40,338 bases of DNA, from the NCBI GenBank assembly GCA_947177425.1, contig CAMWUN010000031.1:1-40338 (forward strand), written 5' to 3'. The translations under genes and the position numbers were made by a program. Below are positions 1 to 8,174 of this stretch, in pieces. This DNA comes from an uncultured bacterium. GTDB taxonomy: Bacteria > Bacillota > Clostridia > Lachnospirales > Lachnospiraceae. Under the pieces are notes generated by a model, which saw nothing but the letters and a program-made list of their open reading frames with translations, ran no database searches and was not told the DNA's origin. Every line of letters starts with the position of its first letter. Positions within the stretch are counted from its first letter, which is position 1.

Positions 1-1966
1 TGAAGGTATTGGAAATACCATCCTGTGCATCATTGAAAGGAAGCTTGGATACAGAAGATAAGGAAGCTACTGCACCGTGGGTATCACGTCCGTGCATCGG
101 GTTAGCGCCGGGAGCAAAAGGCTGGCCTTTCTTACGTCCGTCAGGTGTGTTACCTGTTGCTTTACCATAAGTTACATTGGATGTAATGGTAAGGATGGAT
201 GTTGTAGGAACGCCATTCCTGTATGTGTGGTGTCTTCTGATGGCAGTCATGAATTTGTGTACAACATCCTGTGCAATGCTGTCTACACGGTCATCGTCAT
301 TACCATATTTAGGGAATTCACCTGTTGTCTTGAAGTCTACAATAATGCCGTCTTCATCTCTTACTACTTCAACCTTGGCATATTTGATAGCTGATAAGGA
401 GTCAGCTACGATGGAAAGGCCTGCAACACCTGTTGCGAAGTAACGCTTAACATCTCTGTCATGAAGAGCCATCTCTGCTCTCTCATAGCAATATTTGTCA
501 TGCATATAGTGGATGATATTCAGAGTATTTACATATACGTCTGCCTGCCATTCCATCATGTCGATGAATTTGCTGTATACATCATCATAATCAAGAACAT
601 CGCCTGCAACAGGGCGGTACTTAGGCCCTACCTGCTTCTTGCTGACTTCGTCAACACCGCCGTTTAATGCGTAAAGCAGACATTTAGCAAGGTTTGCTCT
701 TGCGCCGAAGAACTGCATTTCTTTACCGATTACCATGGAGGATACGCAGCATGCGATACCGTAGTCATCGCCGTGTGTTACTCTCATCAGGTCATCGTTC
801 TCATACTGGATGGAAGAGGTCTGGATGGACATCTTAGCACAGTATTTCTTCCAGTTTTCAGGAAGTCTTGTGGACCAGAGAACTGTTAAGTTGGGTTCAG
901 GGCTGGGTCCTAAGTTGGTTAATGTATGCAGATAACGGAAACTCATCTTTGTTACCATGGGACGTCCGTCAACGCCGACACCGCCTAAAGATTCTGTTAC
1001 CCATACAGGGTCGCCGGCAAAAATCTGGTTGTACTCGGGAGTACGTGCAAATTTTACGCAGCGCAGCTTCATAATAAAGTGGTCAACGAATTCCTGGATT
1101 TCCTGTTCGGTAAATGTTCCGTTTGCAAGATCTCTTTCTGCGTAGCAGTCAAGGAATGTGGAGGTACGTCCAAGGGACATAGCTGCACCGTTCTGCTCTT
1201 TAACTGAACATAAGTATCCAAAGTAAGTAGCCTGAATAGCTTCTTTTACGTTGGTAGCAGGTTTGGAAATATCGCAGCCATAGGAAGCAGCCATTTCCTT
1301 CATCATCTTGAGGGCAACCATCTGCTCGGAAAGTTCTTCGCGAAGACGGATAACGTCGTCAGTCATAACCCGTCCTGTGGAATCTTTCTGTGCCATTTTG
1401 TCCTCGATCAGTCTGTCAATACCGTACAGAGCAACACGTCTGTAGTCGCCGATAATACGTCCGCGTCCGTAAGCATCGGGAAGACCTGTAATGATATGTG
1501 CGGAACGGCATGCTCTCATCTCTGCATTGTAAGCGTCAAAACATCCTGCATTGTGTGTTTTTCTGTGTGTTGAGAAGAACTCGCTGATTTCAGGGTCAAC
1601 TTCATAACCATTGTCAGCGCAAGCTTTTTCAGCCATTCTGATACCGCCGTAAGGCTGGAGAGAACGCTTAAAGGGCTTATCTGTCTGGAAACCAACGATT
1701 TTTTCCTTAGACTTGTCTAAGTAACCAGGGCCGTGTGATGTGATTGTAGATACAACTTTGGTATCCATATCAAGAACACCGCCTGCCTCACGTTCTTTCT
1801 TCTGCAAATCAAGTACCATCTGCCATAAGTCTTTTGTGTCCTGTGTAGCTTCGGCTAAGAAGGATTCATCCCCGTCGTAAGGATGATAGTTTCTCTGGAT
1901 AAAGTCACGTACGTTAACTTCGTTCTCCCACTTGCCGCCTACAAAATCTTTCCATTCTGGTCTCAT
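1..1966 (-). CDS. pflB: Pyruvate formate-lyase (formate C-acetyltransferase), 3' end cut by window edge
   Basis: Converts pyruvate and CoA to acetyl-CoA and formate by glycyl-radical chemistry in the cytoplasm, the central anaerobic branch of mixed-acid fermentation. About 655 codons are visible on the minus strand, starting [14 protein letters not shown] at 1966 behind a TAGGAGG ribosome site. The adjacent catalytic cysteines are seen in IACCVSS at residues 406-407, equivalent to C418/C419 of the E. coli enzyme. The N-terminal blocks typical of true PFL are present (for example [18 protein letters not shown]), which argues against a glycerol or choline lyase. The family is about 740-760 residues long, so roughly the last 90-100, including the radical glycine loop, lie off the left edge. 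The activating enzyme gene pflA would be expected further left. A near-consensus promoter sits about 70 bp upstream. Identification is very secure. Confidence 0.97.
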   Translation of the reverse strand, partial: MRPEWKDFVGGKWENEVNVRDFIQRNYHPYDGDESFLAEATQDTKDLWQMVLDLQKKEREAGGVLDMDTKVVSTITSHGPGYLDKSKEKIVGFQTDKPFKRSLQPYGGIRMAEKACADNGYEVDPEISEFFSTHRKTHNAGCFDAYNAEMRACRSAHIITGLPDAYGRGRIIGDYRRVALYGIDRLIEDKMAQKDSTGRVMTDDVIRLREELSEQMVALKMMKEMAASYGCDISKPATNVKEAIQATYFGYLCSVKEQNGAAMSLGRTSTFLDCYAERDLANGTFTEQEIQEFVDHFIMKLRCVKFARTPEYNQIFAGDPVWVTESLGGVGVDGRPMVTKMSFRYLHTLTNLGPSPEPNLTVLWSTRLPENWKKYCAKMSIQTSSIQYENDDLMRVTHGDDYGIACCVSSMVIGKEMQFFGARANLAKCLLYALNGGVDEVSKKQVGPKYRPVAGDVLDYDDVYSKFIDMMEWQADVYVNTLNIIHYMHDKYCYERAEMALHDRDVKRYFATGVAGLSIVADSLSAIKYAKVEVVRDEDGIIVDFKTTGEFPKYGNDDDRVDSIAQDVVHKFMTAIRRHHTYRNGVPTTSILTITSNVTYGKATGNTPDGRKKGQPFAPGANPMHGRDTHGAVASLSSVSKLPFNDAQDGISNTF

Positions 1967-2006
1967 TTCGTGTAAGCCTCCTATAAAATTTATTTGATAT
2001 ATTTGT

Positions 2007-2021
2007 GCATAAAAATTATGC
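2007..2021. promoter_or_regulatory. Perfect inverted repeat in the pflB leader, possible operator
   Basis: GCATAA-AAA-TTATGC is a perfect 6-bp inverted repeat just downstream of the predicted pflB transcription start. Its place suits a repressor operator or a short mRNA hairpin. It does not match the clostridial Rex site, and no regulator can be named. Confidence 0.35.
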
Positions 2022-2036
2022 TATTACCGTACCCTC

Positions 2037-2066
2037 ATTATATGTTAAATGTTTGTTGGCAGTCAA
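2037..2066 (-). promoter_or_regulatory. Sigma-A type promoter of pflB
   Basis: On the minus strand TTGACT (2061-2066) and TATAAT (2037-2042) are separated by 18 bp. Transcription would start near 2030, giving a 5' leader of about 65 nt before the pflB start. Confidence 0.75.
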
Positions 2067-2175
2067 GGCAAAGTGTGTACTTTTTTATGAACAAAGTACG
2101 GATTTTAGGGAAATTTTATAAATTTTTTGTAAAAAGTGTTCAGCCTTGTTTTCTGTATCCGGGAGATGTTTAGTA

Positions 2176-2204
2176 TTGCCAGAAAGCGGGCAAAGTATTA
2201 TACT
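2176..2204 (+). promoter_or_regulatory. Promoter for the DUF1858 gene
   Basis: TTGCCA (2176-2181) and TATACT (2199-2204) are separated by 17 bp. The start would be near 2211, about 65 nt before the gene. It diverges from the pflB promoter. Confidence 0.65.
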
Positions 2205-2277
2205 GGATAAAACGCAGACAGGAAATAAAGTGTGCGGTTTGGACGAATGTTTATATACGAAAAGGAGGTTGTATCAT

Positions 2278-2469
2278 ATGGCACAGATTACCAAAGACAT
2301 GACGATTGGCGAGATTTTAAGGACCAACCCTGACATAGCGCCCATACTCATGGAGGCAGGCATGCACTGTCTGGGATGCCCTTCCGCACAGGCTGAGAGC
2401 CTTGAGGAAGCAGCTATGGTTCATGGTATGGACATAGATGATTTGATGGCTAAGATTGCAGCGGTTTAA
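2278..2469 (+). CDS. DUF1858 (hybrid-cluster-associated redox disulfide) small protein
   Basis: A 63-residue protein covering a single DUF1858 domain. The start at 2278 is fixed by an AAAGGAGG ribosome site nine bases upstream; a longer reading from 2146 would run through the promoter and is rejected. The visible signature is the MTIGEIL opening, then a MHCLGC segment with a CxxC pair at C31 and C34, ending in DDLMAKI. Members of this family often accompany hybrid-cluster (prismane) proteins or other anaerobic redox enzymes and are thought to use the cysteine pair in redox or metal binding; the exact role is not established. Here it is a single-gene unit divergent from pflB, with its own promoter and a strong terminator. 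The family call is firm and the function is open. Confidence 0.85.
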   Translation: MAQITKDMTIGEILRTNPDIAPILMEAGMHCLGCPSAQAESLEEAAMVHGMDIDDLMAKIAAV

Positions 2470-2481
2470 AATCCGCTGAAA

Positions 2482-2525
2482 AGCCCCCGGCCTTTTATGT
2501 TTGGAAAGCCGGGGGCTGTATTTTT
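2482..2525 (+). terminator. Strong intrinsic terminator after the DUF1858 gene
   Basis: AGCCCCCGGC (2482-2491) pairs perfectly with GCCGGGGGCT (2508-2517), followed shortly by TTTTT (2521-2525). It lies between convergent genes and may also stop minus-strand transcription from the antiporter gene, although the T-run on that side is weaker. Confidence 0.9.
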
Positions 2526-2598
2526 GTATAAAGACAGAAAGCGGACTGTCATGGCAGCACAGACAGGGAATATATCTGGCTGAGCCTGCCGGAATGGT

Positions 2599-4209
2599 TT
2601 AATCCTGTCCTCTGCCGGACGCTTTGATGACAAACAGGCATATGAGCAGCAGCACGATACCGATTGGAAGGGGTATCCATGGATTCTGCACAAATCCTGC
2701 AATAACATAAGTGATGAAGGAAACGGCGGCAACTAACAGCGCATAGGGAAGCTGGGTGGTGACATGGTTCACATGGTTGCACTGGGCGCCTGCACTGGCC
2801 ATAATCGTTGTATCCGAAATGGGAGAGCAGTGATCCCCGCACACAGCCCCTGCCATGCAGGCGGAGATGGATATAATCATAAGCTGTGGGTTGGAATTTG
2901 CAAAAACCGCAACCACGATGGGAATAAGGATTCCAAAGGTGCCCCATGAAGTTCCGGTGGAAAATGCAAGGAAGCATCCAACCAGGAAAATAATTGCTGG
3001 CAGGAAATTCATAAGTCCCTGTGCGCTCTGTTCCATGGCTGAGGCTACGAATTCAGCGGCTCCTAAACTGTCGGTCATGGCTTTTAATGTCCACGCAAAT
3101 GTGAGAATCAGGATTGCCGGCACCATTGCCTTAAATCCTGCGGGGAGACATTCCATGCACTGGCTGAAAGTAAGGACTCTTCTGATTAAGTAAATGATAA
3201 TGGTGATGATCATGGCAAAAATGCTGCCCAGCGCAAGCCCTACAGACGCATCGGAATTGGAAAATGCTGTGACAAAGTTTTCGCCATCAAAAAATCCGCC
3301 GGTATAAATCATGCCGATTACACAGCAGACAATCAAAACTGCAATAGGGATTACCAGGTCGATGACTTTGCCCTTGGAATTTTTGGGTTTTTCATCTTCG
3401 GAGGCGGTTTCCCTGCCGGAGGTGAAAAGGTCGCCTTTTAAAGCGTTTGCCTCGTGGGTGCGCATGGAAGCAAAATCTATATTCAGAACAACTAAGGTAA
3501 TCATCATAATAATAGTAAGAAGGGCATAGTAGTTATAAGGAATTGCCCTGATAAAGATGGAAAAGCCGTCTTCCCCTTCAACAAAGCCGGATACCGCAGC
3601 GGCCCAGGAAGAAATGGGGGCAATGATGCATATAGGAGCAGCAGTGGCATCAATCAGATACGCAAGCTTTGCACGGGAAACCTTGTGTTCATCGGTTACA
3701 GGCTTCATAACGCTGCCCACTGTCAGACAGTTGAAATAGTCGTCTATAAAAATAAGGACGCCCAGGGCGATTGTTGCCAATTGCGCGCCGATTCTGGATT
3801 TGATCTTTTCCTTGGCGAAATGGCCGAACGCGGCGGAGCCTCCCGCCCGGTTCATCAGACTTACCATGGCTCCCAGTATAACCAGGAATATCAGAATACC
3901 CACATTATAGCTGTCAGAGAGTACAGAGACAAAACCGTCATTAAATATGTGGGTGATGGTTCCTTCAAAGGAAAAACCGGAGTAGAACAGTCCGCCTACC
4001 AGTATTCCTACAAACAAAGAACTGTAAACCTCTTTGGTGATAAGTGCAAGCACGATAGCCACCACAGGAGGAACCAGCGCCCAGAATGTGGCGTACATGG
4101 AAGGCTGCGCTGCTTCTTCTTCTGCCGCAAGGGTAAGCATGGGCATCAGCAGAAAGCAAAGTGACAGGACGGATGCGCCGGCAATCAGTCCTTTTTTGAA
4201 TTTTTTCAT
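2599..4209 (-). CDS. NhaC-family Na+/H+ antiporter
   Basis: A polytopic inner-membrane protein of 536 residues of the Na_H_antiporter (NhaC-like) family, predicted to exchange Na+ for H+ across the cytoplasmic membrane. The N-terminus (lysine-rich start, hydrophobic stretch, LAAEEE) looks like a signal or first membrane segment. About a dozen further hydrophobic segments follow. Family-like blocks include IFIDDYFNCLTVG, DATAAPICIIAPISSWAAA, FSTGTSWGTFGI and GDHCSPISDTT, with acidic and polar residues buried in membrane segments. The start ATG at 4209 has an AAGGGG site. The gene is probably a single unit, since a terminator separates it from mecA upstream. Some relatives carry amino acids or dicarboxylates rather than only Na+/H+, so the substrate is inferred. 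A Na+ antiporter would fit the Na+-type ATP synthase about 10 kb away. Confidence 0.85.
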   Translation of the reverse strand: MKKFKKGLIAGASVLSLCFLLMPMLTLAAEEEAAQPSMYATFWALVPPVVAIVLALITKEVYSSLFVGILVGGLFYSGFSFEGTITHIFNDGFVSVLSDSYNVGILIFLVILGAMVSLMNRAGGSAAFGHFAKEKIKSRIGAQLATIALGVLIFIDDYFNCLTVGSVMKPVTDEHKVSRAKLAYLIDATAAPICIIAPISSWAAAVSGFVEGEDGFSIFIRAIPYNYYALLTIIMMITLVVLNIDFASMRTHEANALKGDLFTSGRETASEDEKPKNSKGKVIDLVIPIAVLIVCCVIGMIYTGGFFDGENFVTAFSNSDASVGLALGSIFAMIITIIIYLIRRVLTFSQCMECLPAGFKAMVPAILILTFAWTLKAMTDSLGAAEFVASAMEQSAQGLMNFLPAIIFLVGCFLAFSTGTSWGTFGILIPIVVAVFANSNPQLMIISISACMAGAVCGDHCSPISDTTIMASAGAQCNHVNHVTTQLPYALLVAAVSFITYVIAGFVQNPWIPLPIGIVLLLICLFVIKASGRGQD

Positions 4210-4306
4210 AATCTCAAACCCCTTTCTTATTAGTTGAACAACTTATTTTATCATCAATATCGACAAAAACCAAGTGTTTCGGCCAATATTCTTTTATGGT
4301 TTTTGG

Positions 4307-4335
4307 AAAAAAAATGAACTGTCCGAAGACAGTCC
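4307..4335 (-). terminator. Intrinsic terminator of mecA
   Basis: On the minus strand GGACTGTC-TTCG-GACAGTTC forms an 8-bp stem with a UUCG-type tetraloop, followed by eight Ts (4307-4314). It starts 20 bp after the mecA stop codon. Confidence 0.9.
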
Positions 4336-4354
4336 ATTTTTATATCCAGTATTT

Positions 4355-5155
4355 TTAAATGCAGGACAGCGATTGAAGTGCCGTATTTTTGATGATTGGT
4401 TCAAAGTGTTCTTCCAGATAAGCTTCTGAGGCCGGCACTGATTTGACACTGGCGCCGTATTCTGAAAGGATATTGCATATCTTGTTGAATTCAACAGGTG
4501 TATGACTGCTCTTGGAAAGAACCAGCAGGAAGGAACCGTCTTTCTGCTTATACAAGGAATTTGTACCGGAGTAAAAGCCGGACAGGATGTGCGCCGATCC
4601 GGTCACTTCCCGAAGGCTGTTAAAGGAATAAAGCCTGGTAAGTTCCATGGAAGCTGCGGTGTCGGCAAGCTTTTTCTGCAGGGCGTTTTTGAAAGAGCGC
4701 TTGGCTTCTTCGATGTCGGTATTGCTGCCCCCGTTCTGGGAATGATCTTCCGGGGAGGCGTTTCCGGCTTTGCTGCCCTGGAGTTTCTTGAAAAGATCAA
4801 GGACATCGTCCGCCCCTTCTGCAATGGTGTCCAGCACATCGTCTAAAGTACTGTCGTCCTCGTGGACAGATGGCGCAAACTTTGAAAAACGGGTGTCAAG
4901 TTCGTCAGGGTCTTCAACTTTAGTAATAATCAGAACGATGCACTCTGAATTTAAGGGAATTGCTTCTATCATTAATGGAATATCTTCCGCTTCAAATCCA
5001 AATTCAAAGGATGCCTGCTGCATCATGTCACGAAATAAATCTTTGGCTTTTTCGGTACCATAAGCAAGTTCACTGAGCTTTAATTCTCTGTCGGCCAGAT
5101 CCTCTCTGGTCAGAGTACAGCGAATCTGATGATCATTCACTTTTTCTATTTTCAT
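4355..5155 (-). CDS. mecA: Adaptor protein MecA
   Basis: MecA-type adaptor that delivers substrates to the ClpC/ClpP protease and promotes ClpC assembly in the cytoplasm; in Bacillus it controls competence and stress regulators. The 266-residue protein begins MKIEKVNDHQIRCTLTREDL, the characteristic N-terminal substrate-binding domain (about residues 1-80). A long acidic, low-complexity linker follows (about 85-150). The C-terminal ClpC-binding domain (about 155-260) contains LYSFNSLREV and a conserved pattern ending SEAYLEEHFEPII. It is longer than the Bacillus protein (about 218 residues) because of the linker. The start at 5155 has a GAGGATGTG site. It has its own promoter and terminator, so it is probably monocistronic. 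The family assignment is firm; target proteins in this organism are unknown. Confidence 0.9.
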   Translation of the reverse strand: MKIEKVNDHQIRCTLTREDLADRELKLSELAYGTEKAKDLFRDMMQQASFEFGFEAEDIPLMIEAIPLNSECIVLIITKVEDPDELDTRFSKFAPSVHEDDSTLDDVLDTIAEGADDVLDLFKKLQGSKAGNASPEDHSQNGGSNTDIEEAKRSFKNALQKKLADTAASMELTRLYSFNSLREVTGSAHILSGFYSGTNSLYKQKDGSFLLVLSKSSHTPVEFNKICNILSEYGASVKSVPASEAYLEEHFEPIIKNTALQSLSCI

Positions 5156-5229
5156 AATATTATCACATCCTCACTATTAAGATACTGTTATCCTGCCATT
5201 TGGTGACACATACAATCACTTAAAAATAT

Positions 5230-5256
5230 ATTATACTTTGAGCGAATTTAAGTCAA
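5230..5256 (-). promoter_or_regulatory. Candidate promoter of mecA
   Basis: On the minus strand TTGACT (5251-5256) is followed after 15 bp by TATAAT (5230-5235), or after 17 bp by TAATAT. The short spacer lowers confidence. The surrounding 5156-5350 is very AT-rich and sits between divergent transcripts. Confidence 0.5.
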
Positions 5257-5355
5257 TAGGACAAAAAAACAGTTTAAAAAAATTTAATAAAATGACCATA
5301 TTCTAGGAAATTATACATTATTTGTTAAAAATATATAAAAAATTCAAAATGCTAC

Positions 5356-5384
5356 TTGCAAAATTTGGCAATAACCACTATAAT
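5356..5384 (+). promoter_or_regulatory. Promoter of the structured RNA
   Basis: TTGCAA (5356-5361) and TATAAT (5379-5384) are separated by 17 bp, preceded by A/T tracts that could act as an UP element. The predicted start at about 5391 coincides with the first base of a long closing helix, which supports both calls. Confidence 0.8.
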
Positions 5385-5390
5385 TATTCC

Positions 5391-5707
5391 CGTGAGATGC
5401 TTCCGGATAAATCATGTATCGGCAAGGAGGCATAACTTAAGAATTTTTTTCACGAATCTAAGCAAATTGAATCACTGGAAGCTTGGTTTTTAAGCTTCAT
5501 CTTTTCCCTTCGGGTCTTCGGGCTCTGCTGATTTATTCTATGATTTATTCCAGTATATTATTTTTTATGAATGAAGGGACGTCTTACAGGCTTTGTGCTT
5601 GTCGCGAATATTCTACAGATTTTCACTGTTATAATTCAAACCATCGGAAGTTCGCAGCGGTAGTTTTTTAGTTAGTTAGATACGTATCCGGCATCTTACC
5701 TGTTTTT
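5391..5707 (+). ncRNA. Structured non-coding RNA, about 315 nt, family not recognised
   Basis: No convincing protein is encoded here. The two ends pair over a long distance: GTGAGATG (5392-5399) with CATCTTAC (5692-5699), then CCGGATA (5403-5409) with TATCCGG (5685-5691), giving a 15-bp closing helix with a 3-nt bulge. A T-rich tract (CTGTTTTTATT) follows at once, and a sigma-A promoter places the start exactly at the 5' edge. Inside are clear hairpins: GAAGCTT/AAGCTTC (5478-5498, 7-nt loop), CCCTTCGGG (5506-5514), ACAGGC/GCTTGT around 5586-5602, and ACAG/CTGT around 5615-5629. The ends are not tRNA-like (against tmRNA), RNase P core motifs are absent, and it is longer than 6S RNA. It may be a stand-alone RNA or the leader of the small gene at 5831. 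A raiA-like or other large clostridial RNA class is possible but I cannot confirm it by eye. Confidence 0.75.
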
Positions 5708-5830
5708 ATTATCGTCATTAATAAGAAAACTATAATCAGTTCCAGGATTAATTTATCTCTTTGACATGACATATCACGGAATCCTTTTGGAAATTGTCAA
5801 TGAATAAATCCGGGACAGATGGGAGATTGT

Positions 5831-6049
5831 ATGGCTTCTAATAACAAAACAAATTTCAGCCTGCTGAAGTCACAGTTGGAAAAACTGGAAAAAAACGGCA
5901 TAAAGCTGTACTTAAATGGCCTTCCGTCCACTACGGAATATATTGTGAGAAAGTGTGTAAATGAAGATACGGTATATATGCCTGATTATGTGACGGACGA
6001 GGATGGAAAGGTAAAGGAAATCCGGTATGACAGGATATCCTTCCATTAA
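5831..6049 (+). CDS. Small unknown protein, 72 residues
   Basis: I do not recognise this protein. It begins MASNNKTNFSLLKSQLEK; the start at 5831 is preferred over the in-frame ATG at 5819 because GGGAG then sits seven bases upstream. The N-terminal half is lysine/leucine-rich and probably helical (LLKSQLEKLEKNGIKLYLNG). The C-terminal half is mixed and acidic with several Tyr and Val, ending RYDRISFH. It has no signal peptide, membrane segment or cysteine motif beyond a single Cys, so it is probably cytosolic. It lies 124 bp after the structured RNA and just before two inverted-repeat elements. No good promoter is visible directly upstream: a TTGACA at 5761 has no matching -10, but forms an inverted repeat with TGTCAA at 5795. 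Its normal codon structure and ribosome site suggest it is real. Confidence 0.65.
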   Translation: MASNNKTNFSLLKSQLEKLEKNGIKLYLNGLPSTTEYIVRKCVNEDTVYMPDYVTDEDGKVKEIRYDRISFH

Positions 6050-6051
6050 AT

Positions 6052-6155
6052 ATTGCCCCTGTCAGATTTCCGGCGGGAAGCCCCATTGTCTAAAATGACA
6101 GAAATTCCCTTGTACAAGATACAAATTGCATTGAAAAGGGCAATCCGCCGGAAAT
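6052..6155 (+). repeat. Compound inverted repeat downstream of the small gene
   Basis: ATTTCCGGCGG (6066-6076) is perfectly complementary to CCGCCGGAAAT (6145-6155). ATTGCCC (6052-6058) is complementary to GGGCAAT (6138-6144). The two pairings interleave, so they would form a pseudoknot or be mutually exclusive. A perfect palindrome CTTGTACAAG lies inside (6109-6118). No T-run follows, so it is not a standard terminator. It may be an mRNA 3' structure or a mobile repeat. Confidence 0.6.
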
Positions 6156-6211
6156 ATAAAAAATCATGTATTTATTAATAGGAACAAAATGGTAACAGAC
6201 CAGCTTGTCTG

Positions 6212-6360
6212 AACTGCTGGTTACTGTTCACTCCGTGACCAGTAACATGCAGAAATCCATCGAAAATTGCCTTCGGCAATGGGATTTTTGCACTCTCGAA
6301 TCACTTTCTTACGACCAGCGCAGTAAATGCGCAGGTCTGTGTGAACAGTAACAACTGCTG
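6212..6360. mobile_element. MITE-like element with 12-bp terminal inverted repeats and 8-bp target duplication
   Basis: GTTACTGTTCAC (6220-6231) and GTGAACAGTAAC (6341-6352) are perfect terminal inverted repeats bounding a 133-bp core. Directly outside both ends is the same octamer AACTGCTG (6212-6219 and 6353-6360), the footprint of insertion with target-site duplication. The core is itself palindromic: AAATCC..GGATTT around ATTGCCTTCGGCAAT (about 6251-6296), and an imperfect GACC..GCGCA/TGCGC..GGTC hairpin near 6313-6338. It has no coding capacity, so movement would need a transposase in trans. The 8-bp duplication is compatible with several IS families; I cannot name one. With the compound repeat it fills the 394-bp gap before the GH18 gene. 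Confidence 0.8.
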
Positions 6361-6411
6361 CATAAAATGTTAGAAAAAGTCAAAATTGATAATGACGGTA
6401 TAGGAATAGTC

Positions 6412-6420
6412 TGCTATAAT
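6412..6420 (+). promoter_or_regulatory. Extended -10 promoter of the GH18 gene
   Basis: TGCTATAAT is a textbook extended -10 element. The -35 region 17 bp upstream (ATGACG near 6392) is weak, as is common for extended -10 promoters. It lies 24 bp before the GH18 start codon and downstream of the MITE. Confidence 0.6.
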
Positions 6421-6443
6421 ATAGGGCGATTGGAGGTTACGGG

Positions 6444-8141
6444 ATGAAGAAAAAAATACTACCTGTTTTAATAGCAGTCGTCCTTATTATAGTAATCGGG
6501 GGCGTGAGCATTGGAACAATGATTCTGGAGAAGTATTCGTATACGAAAGAACGTGCGGATCTTTCGGCATATTTTAATATGCAGGGGGAAGCGGATGTGG
6601 CAATTATGCTGCAGGATGAACTGATTGAAGAGAGGGCAAAACTTTTTGACGGGGTATATTATTTGGATATTAACACGGTTCACAAATACTTTAACGACCG
6701 TTTTTATGAAGATAAAGGTGAAGGGCTTTTACTCTATACACTTCCTGACGATATTGTGAGGAATGTCATTGGAAGCAGCGAGGTAAGCGGCAAAGACGGC
6801 ACGGCGACATTTTCCTGCGTGCCTGCCAGATATGAAGGGGAAACTTTATACATTGCACTGGATTATGTAAAGCAGTATGCTAATTTTTCCTATGAAGGGT
6901 TTACAGAGCCTGACCGTCTCCAAATCTATACCCAGTGGGATGAGAGACAGGTGGCCGATATAGCAAAAGACACAGCCGTCAGGGTTTTAGGAGGCGTAAA
7001 GAGCGAGATACTTGAGGATCTTAAGGCAGGAGACAGGGTAATCGTCCTGGAACAGATGGAAAACTGGAGTAAGGTCAAAACCCAGGATGCTGTTGTGGGA
7101 TATGTGGAAAACAAGCGGCTTTCCAATATAAAATCAGAACTGCCTATTCCGGTGGAAGATTATGAGGAGCCAGAGTATACCAGCCAGACCAGGGATTACA
7201 AAATCAACCTTGGATGGCATGTGGTGGCCGGGCCTGCAGGAAACGATACCCTGAATGAAGCTGTTGCAAATACCAAAGGGCTGAATGTCATATCCCCTAC
7301 CTGGTTCAAATTAAGCGACAGCGAAGGAAATTTTACCAGCTTTGCAAGCCAGGGGTATGTGGACAAGGCTCACAGCATGGGACTTGAAGTCTGGGCGCTG
7401 GTGGAAAATATTGAATATAAAGACAGTATTGACATGTTTGCCATTCTTTCTTCTACGGCCACAAGGGCAAAGCTGATTGACGGCCTTGTAAATGAAGTCC
7501 TTGCCTGTGGAATTGACGGAATAAATGTGGATTTTGAGCAGATCAGCATGGACTGCGGCGAGCATTATATAGAGTTTATCAGGGAATTGTCCATTCCCTG
7601 CCGGGCAAACGGCATTGTCCTGTCAGTGGACAACTATGTGCCCACCGGATACACTGACCATTATGACAGGGCGGAGCAGGGGGTGGTGGCCGATTACGTG
7701 ATTATCATGGGCTATGATGAACATTATGCGGGAAGCCCGGAGGCAGGAAGCGTGGCGTCCATTAACTTTGTGGAGGAAGGAATCGAAAAGACGGTAGAGC
7801 AGGTGCCTGCCAATAAAGTAATCAACGCAATTCCTTTTTATACCAGAATCTGGGAAACTTCCAATGGAGAACTTGGCAGCCAGGCGGTGGGTATGGATGC
7901 GGCCCAGCAATGGGTAAATGCCCATAATGTTGCAGTGGAATGGAATGAGGAAACCTGCCAGAATTATGGCGAGTATACAGACGGCGCAAGTCTCTATCAG
8001 GTATGGCTGGAGGATGAAAAATCCATTGAAGTCAAGCTGAATATTATGGAAAAATATGGTATCGGCGGAGTTGCAGGCTGGAGACTTGGATTTGAAAGGC
8101 CGTCAGTGTGGGATGTAATTGAGGTATATCTGAACAGATAG
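6444..8141 (+). CDS. Membrane-anchored GH18 glycosidase with SH3-like domain
   Basis: A 565-residue exported cell-wall protein. A lysine-rich start and one hydrophobic segment (about residues 4-28) form a signal anchor. Residues about 35-160 are an uncharacterised extracytoplasmic region. An SH3-like domain covers about 172-230 (AVRVLGG, GDRVIVLEQMENWSKV, GYVENKRL), followed by a glycoside hydrolase 18 barrel from about 250 to the end. The GH18 active-site block is DGINVDFEQ, with E365 as the expected acid catalyst and D363 as its partner; the Asn at 361 is usual in the YaaH/SleL-like branch. VIIMGYDEHY and the C-terminal GVAGWRLGFE are typical barrel strands. Relatives act on peptidoglycan or chitin-like glycans, including spore-cortex lytic enzymes. 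Substrate is inferred. The ribosome site is GGAGG, and a terminator follows. Confidence 0.88.
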   Translation: MKKKILPVLIAVVLIIVIGGVSIGTMILEKYSYTKERADLSAYFNMQGEADVAIMLQDELIEERAKLFDGVYYLDINTVHKYFNDRFYEDKGEGLLLYTLPDDIVRNVIGSSEVSGKDGTATFSCVPARYEGETLYIALDYVKQYANFSYEGFTEPDRLQIYTQWDERQVADIAKDTAVRVLGGVKSEILEDLKAGDRVIVLEQMENWSKVKTQDAVVGYVENKRLSNIKSELPIPVEDYEEPEYTSQTRDYKINLGWHVVAGPAGNDTLNEAVANTKGLNVISPTWFKLSDSEGNFTSFASQGYVDKAHSMGLEVWALVENIEYKDSIDMFAILSSTATRAKLIDGLVNEVLACGIDGINVDFEQISMDCGEHYIEFIRELSIPCRANGIVLSVDNYVPTGYTDHYDRAEQGVVADYVIIMGYDEHYAGSPEAGSVASINFVEEGIEKTVEQVPANKVINAIPFYTRIWETSNGELGSQAVGMDAAQQWVNAHNVAVEWNEETCQNYGEYTDGASLYQVWLEDEKSIEVKLNIMEKYGIGGVAGWRLGFERPSVWDVIEVYLNR

Positions 8142-8174
8142 CCTGTGTGGAATCACGCTTAAGGGAAATTGAGG

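Noticed and set aside
2041-2066. Rex (redox) operator at pflB
   Set aside because: TGTTAA-ATGT-TTGTTG resembles one half-site only; the second half does not match TTAACA.
5483-5671. Small protein-coding gene inside the structured RNA
   Set aside because: No ribosome site, unusual composition and overlap with strongly paired RNA segments.
5391-5707. tmRNA, RNase P RNA, SRP RNA or 6S RNA
   Set aside because: No tRNA-like ends or tag reading frame, no RNase P core motifs, wrong length for SRP and 6S RNA, and a different closing helix.
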